DNA of 64,000 bases from contig NZ_CP147251.1 in NCBI RefSeq assembly GCF_017426705.2, positions 1,588,501-1,652,500 on the forward strand, read 5' to 3'. A program made the translations under genes and the position numbers. This stretch comes from Enterococcus sp. DIV2402 (GTDB lineage Bacteria > Bacillota > Bacilli > Lactobacillales > Enterococcaceae). A model generated the notes under the pieces. It was not told the DNA's origin and did not search any database. It worked only from the letters and a program-made list of their open reading frames with translations. This document shows, in pieces, positions 50,901-60,639 of the stretch (its first letter is position 1; the number at the start of each line of letters is the position of its first letter).

Positions 50901-51326
50901 GCATTAGACGAAACGACAGGAACATTAAATATTGTCGTCTGGGTATTAATTATTTCAGCTGGATTATTAGCGTTTATTGTGCTTTATAATCTGAATAATA
51001 TTAATATTTCTGAACGGATTCGAGAATTATCAACCATTAAGGTGTTAGGCTTTTATGATAAGGAAGTAACGATGTACATTTATCGTGAGAACATTTTCTT
51101 AACGTTCTTTGGTGTTCTTGTAGGCTTAGCAATGGGGATTTTATTACACGGGTATGTTTTACAAACAGTAGAGATGGATATGCTGATGTTTTCGCCAACG
51201 ATTCATTCAATCAGCTATATATATGCGAGTTGCATTACGACTTTCTTTACGTTAGTTGTAGGAATTGTCATGTATTTGAAGTTGAAAAAAGTTGATATGA
51301 TTGAAGCGTTAAAATCAAATGAATAA
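47922..51326 (+). CDS. FtsX-family ABC permease with a giant extracellular coiled coil
   Basis: A 1134-residue membrane protein. One membrane helix at about 17-35 is followed by an extracytoplasmic MacB-type region. From about 245 to 567 comes a Glu/Gln/Lys/Ala-rich coiled coil with many repeats such as KQQIEEAKKQLADGKQQLAE. Then come a first FtsX core (about 595-720, with TMGRMIEEKRVEIGTLKALG), a second periplasmic-like domain, and a second FtsX core at the C-terminus (ISERIRELSTIKVLGF). The ATG at 47922 is chosen for GGAGGAAGGCA upstream. Mechanotransmission, peptide export or cell-wall control are possible roles. Confidence 0.9.
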   Translation: MKKTALLKSSIREIKQSPARFFSILGIIFLGVAFFVGIGATGPDMIQSADDYYKKQQLSDITVYSSLGFSEEDQTYLEKQKNIESVVPQYVLDMHLVEKNEVVRFYSLTDTMNVPVLESGKLPKENEIILDTRAKEYYKLGDTFEVQKNDDSENNLKQQQYKIVGFATTPEFIDNAKRGNTNVGNGAIDYFALLPEEAFQMDAYSRMLLSFKNVQTVTAYSDEYTKLMGKNQEQLEDWLEPRKQARLIEIKEAANRELEKNRQKIQEGEEQLEKAEQELKQAKEKLDQGQTELEAAQQTYDEKIAAAKAEIQTREQQITEAEKELAANEQILNESQREVDRQSGSLDAYEAQLSQLEAQRTQLEEALNQLQIAQQTFKDIEHLTSQVNEVPEEELDQLLDDLRVSLQLLLTQLPEDNEWLTTVQQILDELSSESLLMLVADIRSLGGMIDSQIATLEENLAQLGAGVDEIAQGQQQLKEGQRQLDEGKQQIEEAKKQLADGKQQLAEGKQTLAVEEERRANQLESAEKEWQAGKKQYDEGLAEFTKQKEKELPKLKEATETLASEQKKIDELKPASFTLIDRESNPGYAEYKENANRISSIATVFPTIFFLIAALVSLTTMGRMIEEKRVEIGTLKALGYKNGEISQKFLLYSLSAGLLGSLLGLAVGFYLFPTIIISAYGQLYNIKEFMTPWYVGYSSIGIVVALVCTVGISLVALRVDLFSSPATLLRPKAPKAGKRILLEYLTPLWKRMSFIQKVTMRNLFRYKSRMFMTIFGIAGCTAMILTGFGLRDSISDVVPIQFSKIWHYQGIVTFKEQPTEVAYQKYLDKLEQFDDYQTHLAIGSETLTMEKTGITSQDVTVYVPENLEALSDFVLFNNRQTGKESYLTDDGAIINEKLATLFDLSEGDTFTLKNADNQTFKVKIAAIVENYVGHFAYLTPKTFEEVFDKQPTYNTDLVVFKDEQTKKQEKQVAEKLMEQEDIINVSFLSDSSTALDETTGTLNIVVWVLIISAGLLAFIVLYNLNNINISERIRELSTIKVLGFYDKEVTMYIYRENIFLTFFGVLVGLAMGILLHGYVLQTVEMDMLMFSPTIHSISYIYASCITTFFTLVVGIVMYLKLKKVDMIEALKSNE

Positions 51327-51357
51327 GAGACTGGCATGCCAGTCTCTTATTTTTTTT
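51325..51357. terminator. Bidirectional terminator, perfect palindrome
   Basis: AAGAGACTGGCATGCCAGTCTCTT is a perfect palindrome (51325-51348) with T and A runs outside; written in two parts it is AAGAGACTGGC and GCCAGTCTCTT. The stop codons of both converging genes lie within it. Confidence 0.9.
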
Positions 51358-51937
51358 GGTTTTCAATTTTTTCTTGAATTTCTTGTAGTTGTTTTTGAAG
51401 TTCGGCTTCTTTGTTTTTTAATACGATAAGATCTTCTTTTATTTCCTCTTCAGCTTCTGGTTTAGGTGGACGCAAAATGAAATTAAGGCCAATTGCCACA
51501 GAAGTACCTATAAATGTGTCGAAAATACGATCTATCGCTACATTGACAGAATCTCCAGGAGCAACACTTAAAGTAATTAATAGAATGGTTGCAATGGCAG
51601 AAATAATCCCAGCATTATTATTAATACCATCTGATACAACAATCACTAATGCCACTAGAGCAGGTAAAGCGATAATTTCAACAAGAAAATGTTCAGTAAA
51701 TCGTTGTTGTAGTAACAAATATAAAATACCTGCAATCCCACCGATAGTATTTCCGAGAACCCGTGATTTACCAAAATTAAAGGTAGTTGTTAAATCTTGA
51801 CGTAATGAAAAAACAGCTGCTAATGAAGCAATCCAAGGTTCGCCACGATTAAAAAATTCGAAAATTAAAATACAAATTAACACAGACAAAGATGATTTGA
51901 ATGTTCTCATGCCAAGTCGAAAACGGCCAATATGCAC
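51347..51937 (-). CDS. FUSC/aromatic acid exporter family membrane protein (short)
   Basis: A 196-residue protein with about five N-terminal membrane segments, then RPPKPEAEEEIKEDLIVLK and a coiled C-terminal tail. It resembles the membrane half of the aromatic acid exporter (DUF939) family. It starts at GTG with AAAGGGGGC upstream. The tail is much shorter than the soluble half of the divergent neighbour, so it may be a membrane-only version. The exact substrate is unknown. Confidence 0.75.
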   Translation of the reverse strand: MHIGRFRLGMRTFKSSLSVLICILIFEFFNRGEPWIASLAAVFSLRQDLTTTFNFGKSRVLGNTIGGIAGILYLLLQQRFTEHFLVEIIALPALVALVIVVSDGINNNAGIISAIATILLITLSVAPGDSVNVAIDRIFDTFIGTSVAIGLNFILRPPKPEAEEEIKEDLIVLKNKEAELQKQLQEIQEKIENQKK

Positions 51938-52026
51938 AATAATAGCCCCCTTTCATTTAATAATAACGAATCTATAGAGAAAACACAAAAGGTTTAGTAT
52001 AATTCCTTATGTAGGGAGGAACTTAT

Positions 52027-53001
52027 ATGAGAATTGGACTGCGTACGATTAAAACGGCAGTAGCCGCTATTTTATCCATGCTTTTAGCAAATGTATTAAA
52101 TTTACTTTATGCGCCAGCAGCAGGAATTATTGCAATATTAAGTGTAGGAAATACAAAAAAAGCTTCCTTATACACTGGCTTAGGACGCTTAGCTTCTCTG
52201 GCAATTGCGACAGCGATATCTTTTGTATGCTTTCAAGTGATTGGTTATAATGCCATCGCATTTGGTATTTATTTATTATTTTTTATTCCTGTATCGGCTA
52301 CCTTTCATTTAACAGATGGTATTGTTGTTAATTCAGTATTAGTCACACATTATATGATGGAGCAGTCGTATTCATTACCGCTTTTAATTAATGAACTACT
52401 TTTAATGAGTATTGGTGTAGGTTTTGCTTTAGCATTTAATTTGTACATGCCTAATATTGAAAAACAATTAAAAGAAGATCAAGAAAAAATAGAAGACAGT
52501 TTTCGTCATATTTTATCAGGTATGGCTGCGATGTTAAATCACCCCTCACGAGATACGCTAAAAAATTCGTGTGATAAGTTATTGATATTTATTCGTGAAG
52601 ATCAACGACGAGCACAAATGTACCAAGAAAATCAGTGGCAGGTAGAAGATGCTTATTATGAAGAATATTTCTCTATGCGACGGACGCAAGTTAGAATATT
52701 ATCAGACATGGTTCAATTACTCGATGGTATTCAAGTAGAAGAGGTGTTGGTAGAGGATTTGAGATTGCTTTTAAATTTCACTGCTGCGACATTTGATGAG
52801 GATAATGATGGGAAAGAAATTTTAAAACGTATTGACTTGGTTTATCAAGTGTATCGTTCAAAAACTTTGCCTCGGAATCGTGAAGAGTTTGAAAATCGTG
52901 CACGACTCTTCCAATTTCTTCAGTCTTTTAAAAGTTTTATTGAGATTAAAGCTGAGTTTTCAAAATCTATTACTAAACTGAATGAAGAGACAGCCGCTTA
53001 A
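52027..53001 (+). CDS. Aromatic acid exporter family protein (DUF939 with C-terminal domain)
   Basis: A 324-residue protein with about six membrane segments in residues 10-145 (TIKTAVAAILSMLLANVLNL, later SIGVGFALAFNLYMPNIEKQ) followed by a helical cytosolic domain (150-320). This is the family arrangement of DUF939 plus its C-terminal partner domain. TATAAT at 51998-52003 is a likely -10, and GTAGGGAGGAACTTAT is the ribosome site. It diverges from the 196-residue relative 90 bases away. Transport of aromatic acids is a family guess. Confidence 0.82.
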   Translation: MRIGLRTIKTAVAAILSMLLANVLNLLYAPAAGIIAILSVGNTKKASLYTGLGRLASLAIATAISFVCFQVIGYNAIAFGIYLLFFIPVSATFHLTDGIVVNSVLVTHYMMEQSYSLPLLINELLLMSIGVGFALAFNLYMPNIEKQLKEDQEKIEDSFRHILSGMAAMLNHPSRDTLKNSCDKLLIFIREDQRRAQMYQENQWQVEDAYYEEYFSMRRTQVRILSDMVQLLDGIQVEEVLVEDLRLLLNFTAATFDEDNDGKEILKRIDLVYQVYRSKTLPRNREEFENRARLFQFLQSFKSFIEIKAEFSKSITKLNEETAA

Positions 53002-53022
53002 ACAAACGGCTGTCTTGCTTTT
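52988..53022. terminator. Terminator between the exporter-like gene and the oxidoreductase
   Basis: AGACAGCCG and CGGCTGTCT form a nine-base-pair stem around the stop region of the upstream gene, followed by a T-rich run. Confidence 0.8.
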
Positions 53023-53966
53023 TACCAAAACCGACGCATATCATCTAAAATACGGATAACATCTGTTGTAAGTGGTAGCGTCCGATTATCGGCTCCCTCA
53101 ACAGTGTCGATTAGGGTTTGAATTTCATAATTTAATGCTTCAGCAGTATCGCCTGCTTCAATCACTTCTTTGCGGCCGTCACGATAATTAATTTCAGCCT
53201 TATCAGCACGCGGGTATTCGTCAACAGTAATGTACGCATGTTCGTAGGCGACAATCCCTTCTTTAGGCATTTTTGCTTGGAAAGCTAGACTAACTGTAGC
53301 CATTTCATCTTTTTTATTGCGTAAAACAGTAATTGATTGTTCGTCTACACCTGTTTCAAACGGCAGAACGTTACTGAATAACACATCAGGCGCTTCAGAT
53401 AAGAAAAAGCGTGCGAAAGATACAGCATAAGTTCCAATGTCTAACAAAGCGCCACCCGCCAACTCTGGACTGAAGAAGCGATTGGTTGGATCAGGATCTT
53501 TATAACTACCAAAAGGCGCTTGAATTAGTTTTAATTTACCTAATTTACCACTATCTGCGATTTTTTTTAATTCAAGGTAAAGTGGCATGTTAAAGATGGT
53601 CATTGCTTCTTGTAGTACAAGGTTTTTCTCTTTTGCAAGAGCAATTTCTTCGGCCAATTCCTCACTGTTCATCGTAATTGCTTTTTCACATAAAACATGT
53701 TTATTTGCTTGTAATGCGGCCATAATGTAGTGATGATGGACATTATTTGGTACGGCAATATAAACAAAATCAATCGCTTCATCAGCTAATAAATCATCAA
53801 CTGTTTCATAAACATTCGGAATGGAAAATTTTTCTGCAAATGCTTGCACTTTAGATAATTTTCTAGCTGCGACACCGTAAATTTCACTAGTCTCACTTTT
53901 AAAATCTGCTGCAAATTGATGCGCAATATCACCTAGACCGATAATTCCCCAACGATAATTTGTCAT
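53022..53966 (-). CDS. Gfo/Idh/MocA-family oxidoreductase
   Basis: NAD(P)-dependent sugar-type dehydrogenase of 314 residues. The Rossmann motif is GIIGLGDIAHQFAADF at residues 7-22. The family EKP-type motif appears as VLCEKAITMNSEELAEEI near 92, with the proline replaced by Ala, a common variant. ALLDIGTYAVSFARFFL is near 171, with the catalytic-type region. Substrate cannot be told. AAAAGGAGAAGATAG precedes the ATG. Confidence 0.88.
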   Translation of the reverse strand: MTNYRWGIIGLGDIAHQFAADFKSETSEIYGVAARKLSKVQAFAEKFSIPNVYETVDDLLADEAIDFVYIAVPNNVHHHYIMAALQANKHVLCEKAITMNSEELAEEIALAKEKNLVLQEAMTIFNMPLYLELKKIADSGKLGKLKLIQAPFGSYKDPDPTNRFFSPELAGGALLDIGTYAVSFARFFLSEAPDVLFSNVLPFETGVDEQSITVLRNKKDEMATVSLAFQAKMPKEGIVAYEHAYITVDEYPRADKAEINYRDGRKEVIEAGDTAEALNYEIQTLIDTVEGADNRTLPLTTDVIRILDDMRRFW

Positions 53967-54094
53967 TCTATCTTCTCCTTTTACTAATGATATCCTTAGT
54001 ATAACAGAATTAGTTTAAAATTGAGAAAAGGTAGTAGCGAAAAAGTTTCTTTTATCATAAAATTTGAGTAGAATGGAAGATGGAGGGATTGCTT

Positions 54095-54607
54095 ATGCAT
54101 GATGTATATATTGAATTGATTTTGAGTGCTATTTACGAACAATACGGCACTGAAGTGTTATTTTATGAAAATAATTTAGGAATTTCTTCTGAAAAATGGG
54201 AGAACTGGAAAAAAGGTATCGATTCTTTAGCACCCGAAGAGAATCAAAAAGTAAAAAATTTGTTTAGTGATTATGAATGGATGTTATTACAAAAGATTTT
54301 GCGTCAAACAATTATCTATCCAGAAAAACGTGGCATTGCTGTAAGTGACTATCGAAAAATGAAAACAGCAATTGCTCGCAAGTGGTTAAACATCGGTCTT
54401 GGGACGGTTGAAATGATTCAATCAAAAGAGGAAAATAGTTCAAGTCAATACTTAAACTTACGTGTAGGGATTGCCTATGATGAATGGGGCTTTGATGATA
54501 TTCTCACTTTCCGCTTGCCAGCATATATTCAACAACAATTAGAAAATGAGCAAGTTGCTTTATTAGACTGGGTTAACGAAAACTTAGAAGAAACGTATAA
54601 TAAGTAA
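54095..54607 (+). CDS. Conserved hypothetical protein
   Basis: A soluble 170-residue protein without signal peptide or membrane segment. The N-terminal half (about 10-105) is helical and basic; the C-terminal half has a beta pattern (LNLRVGIAYDEWGFDDILTF). I do not recognise the family. I took the ATG at 54095 with ATGGAGGG upstream; the in-frame ATG at 54080 overlaps the ribosome site. It is the first gene of a run of four same-strand genes with 20-base or shorter gaps, so it may belong with the cell-wall genes that follow. Confidence 0.65.
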   Translation: MHDVYIELILSAIYEQYGTEVLFYENNLGISSEKWENWKKGIDSLAPEENQKVKNLFSDYEWMLLQKILRQTIIYPEKRGIAVSDYRKMKTAIARKWLNIGLGTVEMIQSKEENSSSQYLNLRVGIAYDEWGFDDILTFRLPAYIQQQLENEQVALLDWVNENLEETYNK

Positions 54608-54627
54608 AAGTGAGAGGGGAAAGGTTG

Positions 54628-55416
54628 TTGAAAAAAATAGTAAAGACGGTTAGTTTGATCATAATAGGTATTATCGTCATTTATGGGATTAATCGTTTTG
54701 TTACAAGAAAAGTGGTAATCGAAGATGCTGATTCTTCGGTTATAGCCTCTGAAAAAGAGACGACACAGAAAAAAGAAAAAGAACAAGAAACAAAGCAAGA
54801 TATACTTCCTGACGGTTCGATTGATGATTGGAATTTAATTCTAGTCGGTCCTGAGCATCCATTAGAAAAAGACATTCCACAAGATAACCTTGTAGAAATT
54901 CCTGGAAGCGTGATGCAATTAGATCGCCGTGTCATTGAACCTTATCAGCAACTAACACAAGCTGCAGAACAAGCGGGCTATCCATTAGCGCTAGTGTCTT
55001 CCTATCGTTCTGTCTCTTATCAAGAGCAAGTATTTAATGATGCTGTTTATCAGTATATGTCGCAAGGATTATCTGAAAAAGAAGCCATTACAGAGACGAA
55101 AAAGACTTCAACTGAACCAGGAAATAGCGAACATCATACCGGATTAGCTATCGACGTGGTAGATACCGATTGGCAACAAAATTATCCACGTGTTTTGTTA
55201 GAACCAGCTTACGGCGACGAACCAGGAGCAAAATGGTTGGCAGAGCATGCCAGAGAATATGGATTTATCGTTCGTTATCCTGAAGGAAAAGAAGATATTA
55301 CTAAAATTACGTATGAGCCATGGCATTTTCGTTATGTTGGTGTAGAGCATGCGAAGTATATCGAAGAAAATCACCTGACACTAGAAGAGTACATTGACTT
55401 ATTAAAAGAAAAGTAG
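54628..55416 (+). CDS. VanY-type D-Ala-D-Ala carboxypeptidase (M15B), membrane anchored
   Basis: Trims the terminal D-Ala of peptidoglycan stem peptides. An N-terminal membrane anchor (about 8-22) is followed by a charged linker rich in Glu and Lys, then the M15B domain: SSYRSVSYQEQVFNDAV near 128, SEHHTGLAIDVVDTDW near 167 with the zinc His and Asp, and ITYEPWHFRYVGVEHAKYI near 229 with the catalytic Glu and last zinc His. All metal ligands are intact. It starts at TTG (54628) with GGGGAAAGG upstream. No van regulatory genes are adjacent, so it is a housekeeping enzyme rather than part of a vancomycin-resistance cluster. Confidence 0.9.
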   Translation: MKKIVKTVSLIIIGIIVIYGINRFVTRKVVIEDADSSVIASEKETTQKKEKEQETKQDILPDGSIDDWNLILVGPEHPLEKDIPQDNLVEIPGSVMQLDRRVIEPYQQLTQAAEQAGYPLALVSSYRSVSYQEQVFNDAVYQYMSQGLSEKEAITETKKTSTEPGNSEHHTGLAIDVVDTDWQQNYPRVLLEPAYGDEPGAKWLAEHAREYGFIVRYPEGKEDITKITYEPWHFRYVGVEHAKYIEENHLTLEEYIDLLKEK

Positions 55417-55423
55417 GGTGTAT

Positions 55424-56032
55424 ATGAGTAGAAGAAAGAAAAAAACACTTCGTTTACCTGCCATTTTGATTGGGTTTATTATGATTGGTGGAGCATTTGT
55501 TTTTTCGTTACGTAGTTTAACAAATCCAAATTTATCACAAAATATGTATGCATATGAAGAAAATTCAGAGATGACCAAAGAAGAATTTATTTCTCGTTTG
55601 TTACCTCATGCCAAAGAATTACAAGAAGGGTATGGGATTTTACCGAGTATTGTTATTGGACAAGCTATTTTAGAATCAAACTGGGGAAACAGTCAATTAT
55701 CTAAAGAGTATAATAATTTATTTGGCATAAAAGCATACGGAGACCAAAATAAAGTAACACTGGACACGCAAGAATTTGTTAATGAACAATGGATTACCAT
55801 CAAAGGTGATTTTCGTGTTTATAATTCTTGGGAAGAGTCAATGGATGACCATACCATGCTGTTTGTCAACGGGGTGGATTGGAGTCCTGAAAAATATGAA
55901 AAAGTTCTAACTGCTCCAAATTATGAAGTTGCAGCAGATGCTTTGCAAGAAGCAGGTTATGCAACGGATCCAGGGTATGCTGCTAAAATTAAAGAAGTGA
56001 TTGAAACCTATCAACTTAATCAATACGATTAA
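55424..56032 (+). CDS. Endo-beta-N-acetylglucosaminidase (GH73), secreted
   Basis: Peptidoglycan hydrolase of 202 residues. An N-terminal basic and hydrophobic segment (about 9-30) anchors or exports it. The glucosaminidase domain (about 50-195) has SIVIGQAILESNWGNSQLS near 85 with the catalytic Glu, NNLFGIKAYG near 107 and FRVYNSWEESMDDHTMLF near 138. It has no LysM or other cell-wall-binding repeats, so it is the minimal form. It begins seven bases after the VanY-like stop. AGTAGGGTG is the ribosome site. Confidence 0.9.
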   Translation: MSRRKKKTLRLPAILIGFIMIGGAFVFSLRSLTNPNLSQNMYAYEENSEMTKEEFISRLLPHAKELQEGYGILPSIVIGQAILESNWGNSQLSKEYNNLFGIKAYGDQNKVTLDTQEFVNEQWITIKGDFRVYNSWEESMDDHTMLFVNGVDWSPEKYEKVLTAPNYEVAADALQEAGYATDPGYAAKIKEVIETYQLNQYD

Positions 56033-56048
56033 AAGGAGCTGTTGTGCG

Positions 56049-56756
56049 ATGAGTGAAAAATTTATTCCGAATATCACCACTGAATTGAGAAAAGACATTG
56101 TCAAAGTACCAGAAATAATTGATGAAGCGAGTGGAATTATTATTTTTGGGAAAAAAATTAAATCTATTATTTTTACGACAGATATTGCGATTATTCGCAA
56201 TACAAATGCAAATGCTGTGATTGCGGTTTATCCATTTACCCCGCATCCAGCTATTACCAAAAGTATTATTGAAGCAGCAGACATTCCAGTTTTTTCTGGA
56301 GTGGGTGGTGGTTTAACTCAAGGAACACGAGCTTCTTATATGAGTCTGTTTGCTGAAGCACAAGGTTCAATTGGTGTCGTTTTAAATGGACCTACACCAC
56401 TGGATACTGTTCAAGCAGTTTGTAATGTGGTAGATATTCCTGTAGTTAGTACAGTGACTAGTAAATATACACTAATTGATGAAAAAATTGAAGCGGGAGT
56501 CAAAATTATTAACATCAGCGCAGGAAAAGAAACAGCAGATACTGTCCGTCATTTCCGAAAAATCTATCCAGAATTACCAATTATGGCTACAGGTGGACCA
56601 ACTGAAGAAAGCATTCGTGAAACAATTGAAGCTGGGGCGAATGCCATTACGTATACGCCACCTTCTAATGGAAAGTTATTCAGTAAGAAGATGGATTTTT
56701 ATCGTGAAAAAGAACGATCCGAATTTAAAAATCACATTAAAAACGAACAAAAATGA
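56049..56756 (+). CDS. TIM-barrel-like conserved protein of unknown function
   Basis: A 235-residue soluble protein. Alternating strands and helices with ADIPVFSGVGGGLTQGTRAS near 80, GVVLNGPTPLDTVQAVCNVV near 110, VKIINISAGKET near 150 and MATGGPTEESIRETIEAGAN near 182 suggest a phosphate-binding TIM barrel, akin to pyridoxal/phosphate-sugar isomerase folds. I cannot name the reaction. AAAGGAGCTGTTGT precedes the ATG at 56049. It closes the four-gene run before the riboswitch. Confidence 0.65.
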   Translation: MSEKFIPNITTELRKDIVKVPEIIDEASGIIIFGKKIKSIIFTTDIAIIRNTNANAVIAVYPFTPHPAITKSIIEAADIPVFSGVGGGLTQGTRASYMSLFAEAQGSIGVVLNGPTPLDTVQAVCNVVDIPVVSTVTSKYTLIDEKIEAGVKIINISAGKETADTVRHFRKIYPELPIMATGGPTEESIRETIEAGANAITYTPPSNGKLFSKKMDFYREKERSEFKNHIKNEQK

Positions 56757-56840
56757 GAAATTCCAAATTTATGATTGAGTTTACTTGTATTTTATTCAAT
56801 TTATAGGCATAATGATGGTTGTGTTTTTCATAATTAGTTC

Positions 56841-58858
<2,018 letters not shown>

Positions 58859-58864
58859 TTATAG

Positions 58865-58898
58865 AAATGCGATAGTTGAGAGACTATCGTATTTTTTA
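58865..58898 (+). terminator. Terminator after pbuX
   Basis: AATGCGATAGT and ACTATCGTATT form the stem, followed by TTTTT. Confidence 0.85.
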
Positions 58899-58923
58899 TG
58901 AAAAAGAATAATTTTGTTATATG

Positions 58924-58995
58924 ACGAACAATGGGTAGTTTTTATTTAAAATTATTCGTTAATGTTTTGACTTTGTTTTTTTCGATTGCTAAAAT
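58924..58995 (+). promoter_or_regulatory. PurBox pair and promoter of purE-K-B
   Basis: ACGAACAAT (58924-58932) and ATTATTCGT (58951-58959, complement ACGAATAAT) form an inverted pair of PurBox-like sites 18 bases apart, as the PurR dimer binds in Firmicutes. A promoter TTGACT at 58967 with TGC-TAAAAT at 58987-58995 (17-base spacer) follows. Confidence 0.65.
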
Positions 58996-59026
58996 GAAAA
59001 AGAATAAATGAGAAGGAGTTTAGAAA

Positions 59027-59515
59027 ATGAAACCTTTAGTTGCTGTTGTTATGGGGAGCACCTCAGATTGGGAAACAATGAAAGGTGCTTGCGATAGTTT
59101 AGATGAACTAGGCGTACCGTATGAAAAGAAAGTTGTTTCCGCACACCGTACCCCCGATTTTATGTTTTCTTTTGCTGAGAATGCTCGTGAAAATGGGTTG
59201 AAAGTAATTATCGCTGGTGCAGGAGGAGCGGCACATTTACCGGGGATGATTGCAGCGAAAACTACGTTACCAGTAATTGGTGTTCCGGTGCAATCACGAA
59301 CATTAAATGGGTTAGATTCCTTATTATCAATTGTACAAATGCCAGGTGGGGTACCAGTTGCGACAACAGCAATTGGAAAAGCTGGTGCAATCAACGCAGG
59401 AATACTTGCGGCACAGATGCTTTCAATGTATGATTTAAAGGTAGCAGAAAAACTTGCTCAAAAACGTAAACAAATGGAAGAATCAGTAATGGAAAGTAGT
59501 GATCAACTTGGTTAA
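59027..59515 (+). CDS. purE: N5-carboxyaminoimidazole ribonucleotide mutase
   Basis: Converts N5-CAIR to CAIR in de novo purine synthesis. GSTSDWETM near residue 10 binds phosphate, [16 protein letters not shown] near 40, [20 protein letters not shown] near 67, with the mobile histidine. Length of 162 fits the class I (PurK-using) form, and purK overlaps its end by 17 bases. AGAAGGAG precedes the ATG. Confidence 0.97.
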   Translation: MKPLVAVVMGSTSDWETMKGACDSLDELGVPYEKKVVSAHRTPDFMFSFAENARENGLKVIIAGAGGAAHLPGMIAAKTTLPVIGVPVQSRTLNGLDSLLSIVQMPGGVPVATTAIGKAGAINAGILAAQMLSMYDLKVAEKLAQKRKQMEESVMESSDQLG

Positions 59516-60626
59516 ACCTTTGATGCCGGGTGCAACGATTGGAATCGTTGGTGGCGGTCAATTGGGTCGAATGATGACCATAAGTGCAAAACAAATGGGT
59601 TTTCGTGTAGGAGTATTAGACCCCATGGAAAACTGTCCGACAGCACAAATTGCTGATTGGCATATTATCGCTGACTACGATGATATTTTAGCGTTAGAAG
59701 AAATGGCAAAACGAAGCGATGTTATGACGTATGAATTTGAAAATGTTAGTGTGGAAGCACTAAATGCCATTTTACCGTTTTGCGATGTACCTCAAGGAAC
59801 CGATTTATTGGCAATTACTCAAGATCGTTTGTTAGAAAAATCTTTTTTAGAGGCAAATAATATTGTCATCGCGCCATATGCTACAATTATTAGTCCTACC
59901 GATATTCAAGATGCGATTGAGCATATTGGTTATCCGTGTGTCTTAAAAACAACGCGTGGTGGCTATGACGGTAAAGGTCAATATGTTTTAAAAAGTCGTA
60001 CAGACCTTGCATCATCAATGAATTTATTACGTGAAGGAACATGTGAATTAGAAGCATGGATTCCCTTTGATAAAGAACTATCAATTATGGTAGCAGGAAA
60101 TGGTCGAGAATATACCACTTTCCCAGTGGTTGAAAATATTCATCGCAATAATATTTTGCATGAAACTATTGCGCCTGCAAATATTCCTCAAGATGTAGCC
60201 AAAGAAGTAGAACGAATTGCCAAAGTCATTGCGAAAGCGTTAGATTTACGCGGTGTCTTAGGAATTGAATTATTTTTAACTAAAACTGGTAGCATCTATG
60301 TCAATGAATTAGCACCACGTCCACATAATTCGGGTCACTATTCTATTGAGGCATGTAGTATGAGTCAATTTGACGCGCATATTCGTGGTATTTGTGGCTG
60401 GCCATTAGCAGATGCGCATTTATTAAGTAATGCTGTGATGGTCAACATTTTAGGCGAGCATTTAGCAGCAACGTATCAAATGATTGCACGTAAGCCTGAC
60501 TGGCAATTTCATTATTATGGCAAAAATGAAGCTAAAAAAGGACGAAAGATGGGGCATATTACCATTGTCACTGAAGATGTGCAGCAAACTTTAGAAGAAA
60601 TCGAAAAAACAAAAATTTGGGATTAA
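59499..60626 (+). CDS. purK: N5-carboxyaminoimidazole ribonucleotide synthetase
   Basis: ATP-grasp enzyme that carboxylates AIR with bicarbonate. [13 protein letters not shown] is near residue 14, [10 protein letters not shown] near 72, [20 protein letters not shown] near 146 (ATP binding), and [20 protein letters not shown] near 269 with the metal site. Length of 375 is normal. It overlaps purE, starting at GTG (a TTG three codons later is possible), so the two are coupled. Confidence 0.96.
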   Translation: MINLVKPLMPGATIGIVGGGQLGRMMTISAKQMGFRVGVLDPMENCPTAQIADWHIIADYDDILALEEMAKRSDVMTYEFENVSVEALNAILPFCDVPQGTDLLAITQDRLLEKSFLEANNIVIAPYATIISPTDIQDAIEHIGYPCVLKTTRGGYDGKGQYVLKSRTDLASSMNLLREGTCELEAWIPFDKELSIMVAGNGREYTTFPVVENIHRNNILHETIAPANIPQDVAKEVERIAKVIAKALDLRGVLGIELFLTKTGSIYVNELAPRPHNSGHYSIEACSMSQFDAHIRGICGWPLADAHLLSNAVMVNILGEHLAATYQMIARKPDWQFHYYGKNEAKKGRKMGHITIVTEDVQQTLEEIEKTKIWD

Positions 60627-60639
60627 GAGGAGAAAAACT

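Noticed and set aside
51411..51800. 129-codon plus-strand frame opposite the FUSC-like gene
   Set aside because: The minus-strand frame has clear membrane segments and a start site; this is a shadow.
54628..55416. Part of a vancomycin resistance cluster
   Set aside because: A VanY-like enzyme alone, without vanR, vanS, vanH, vanA or vanX type genes, is a normal cell-wall enzyme.
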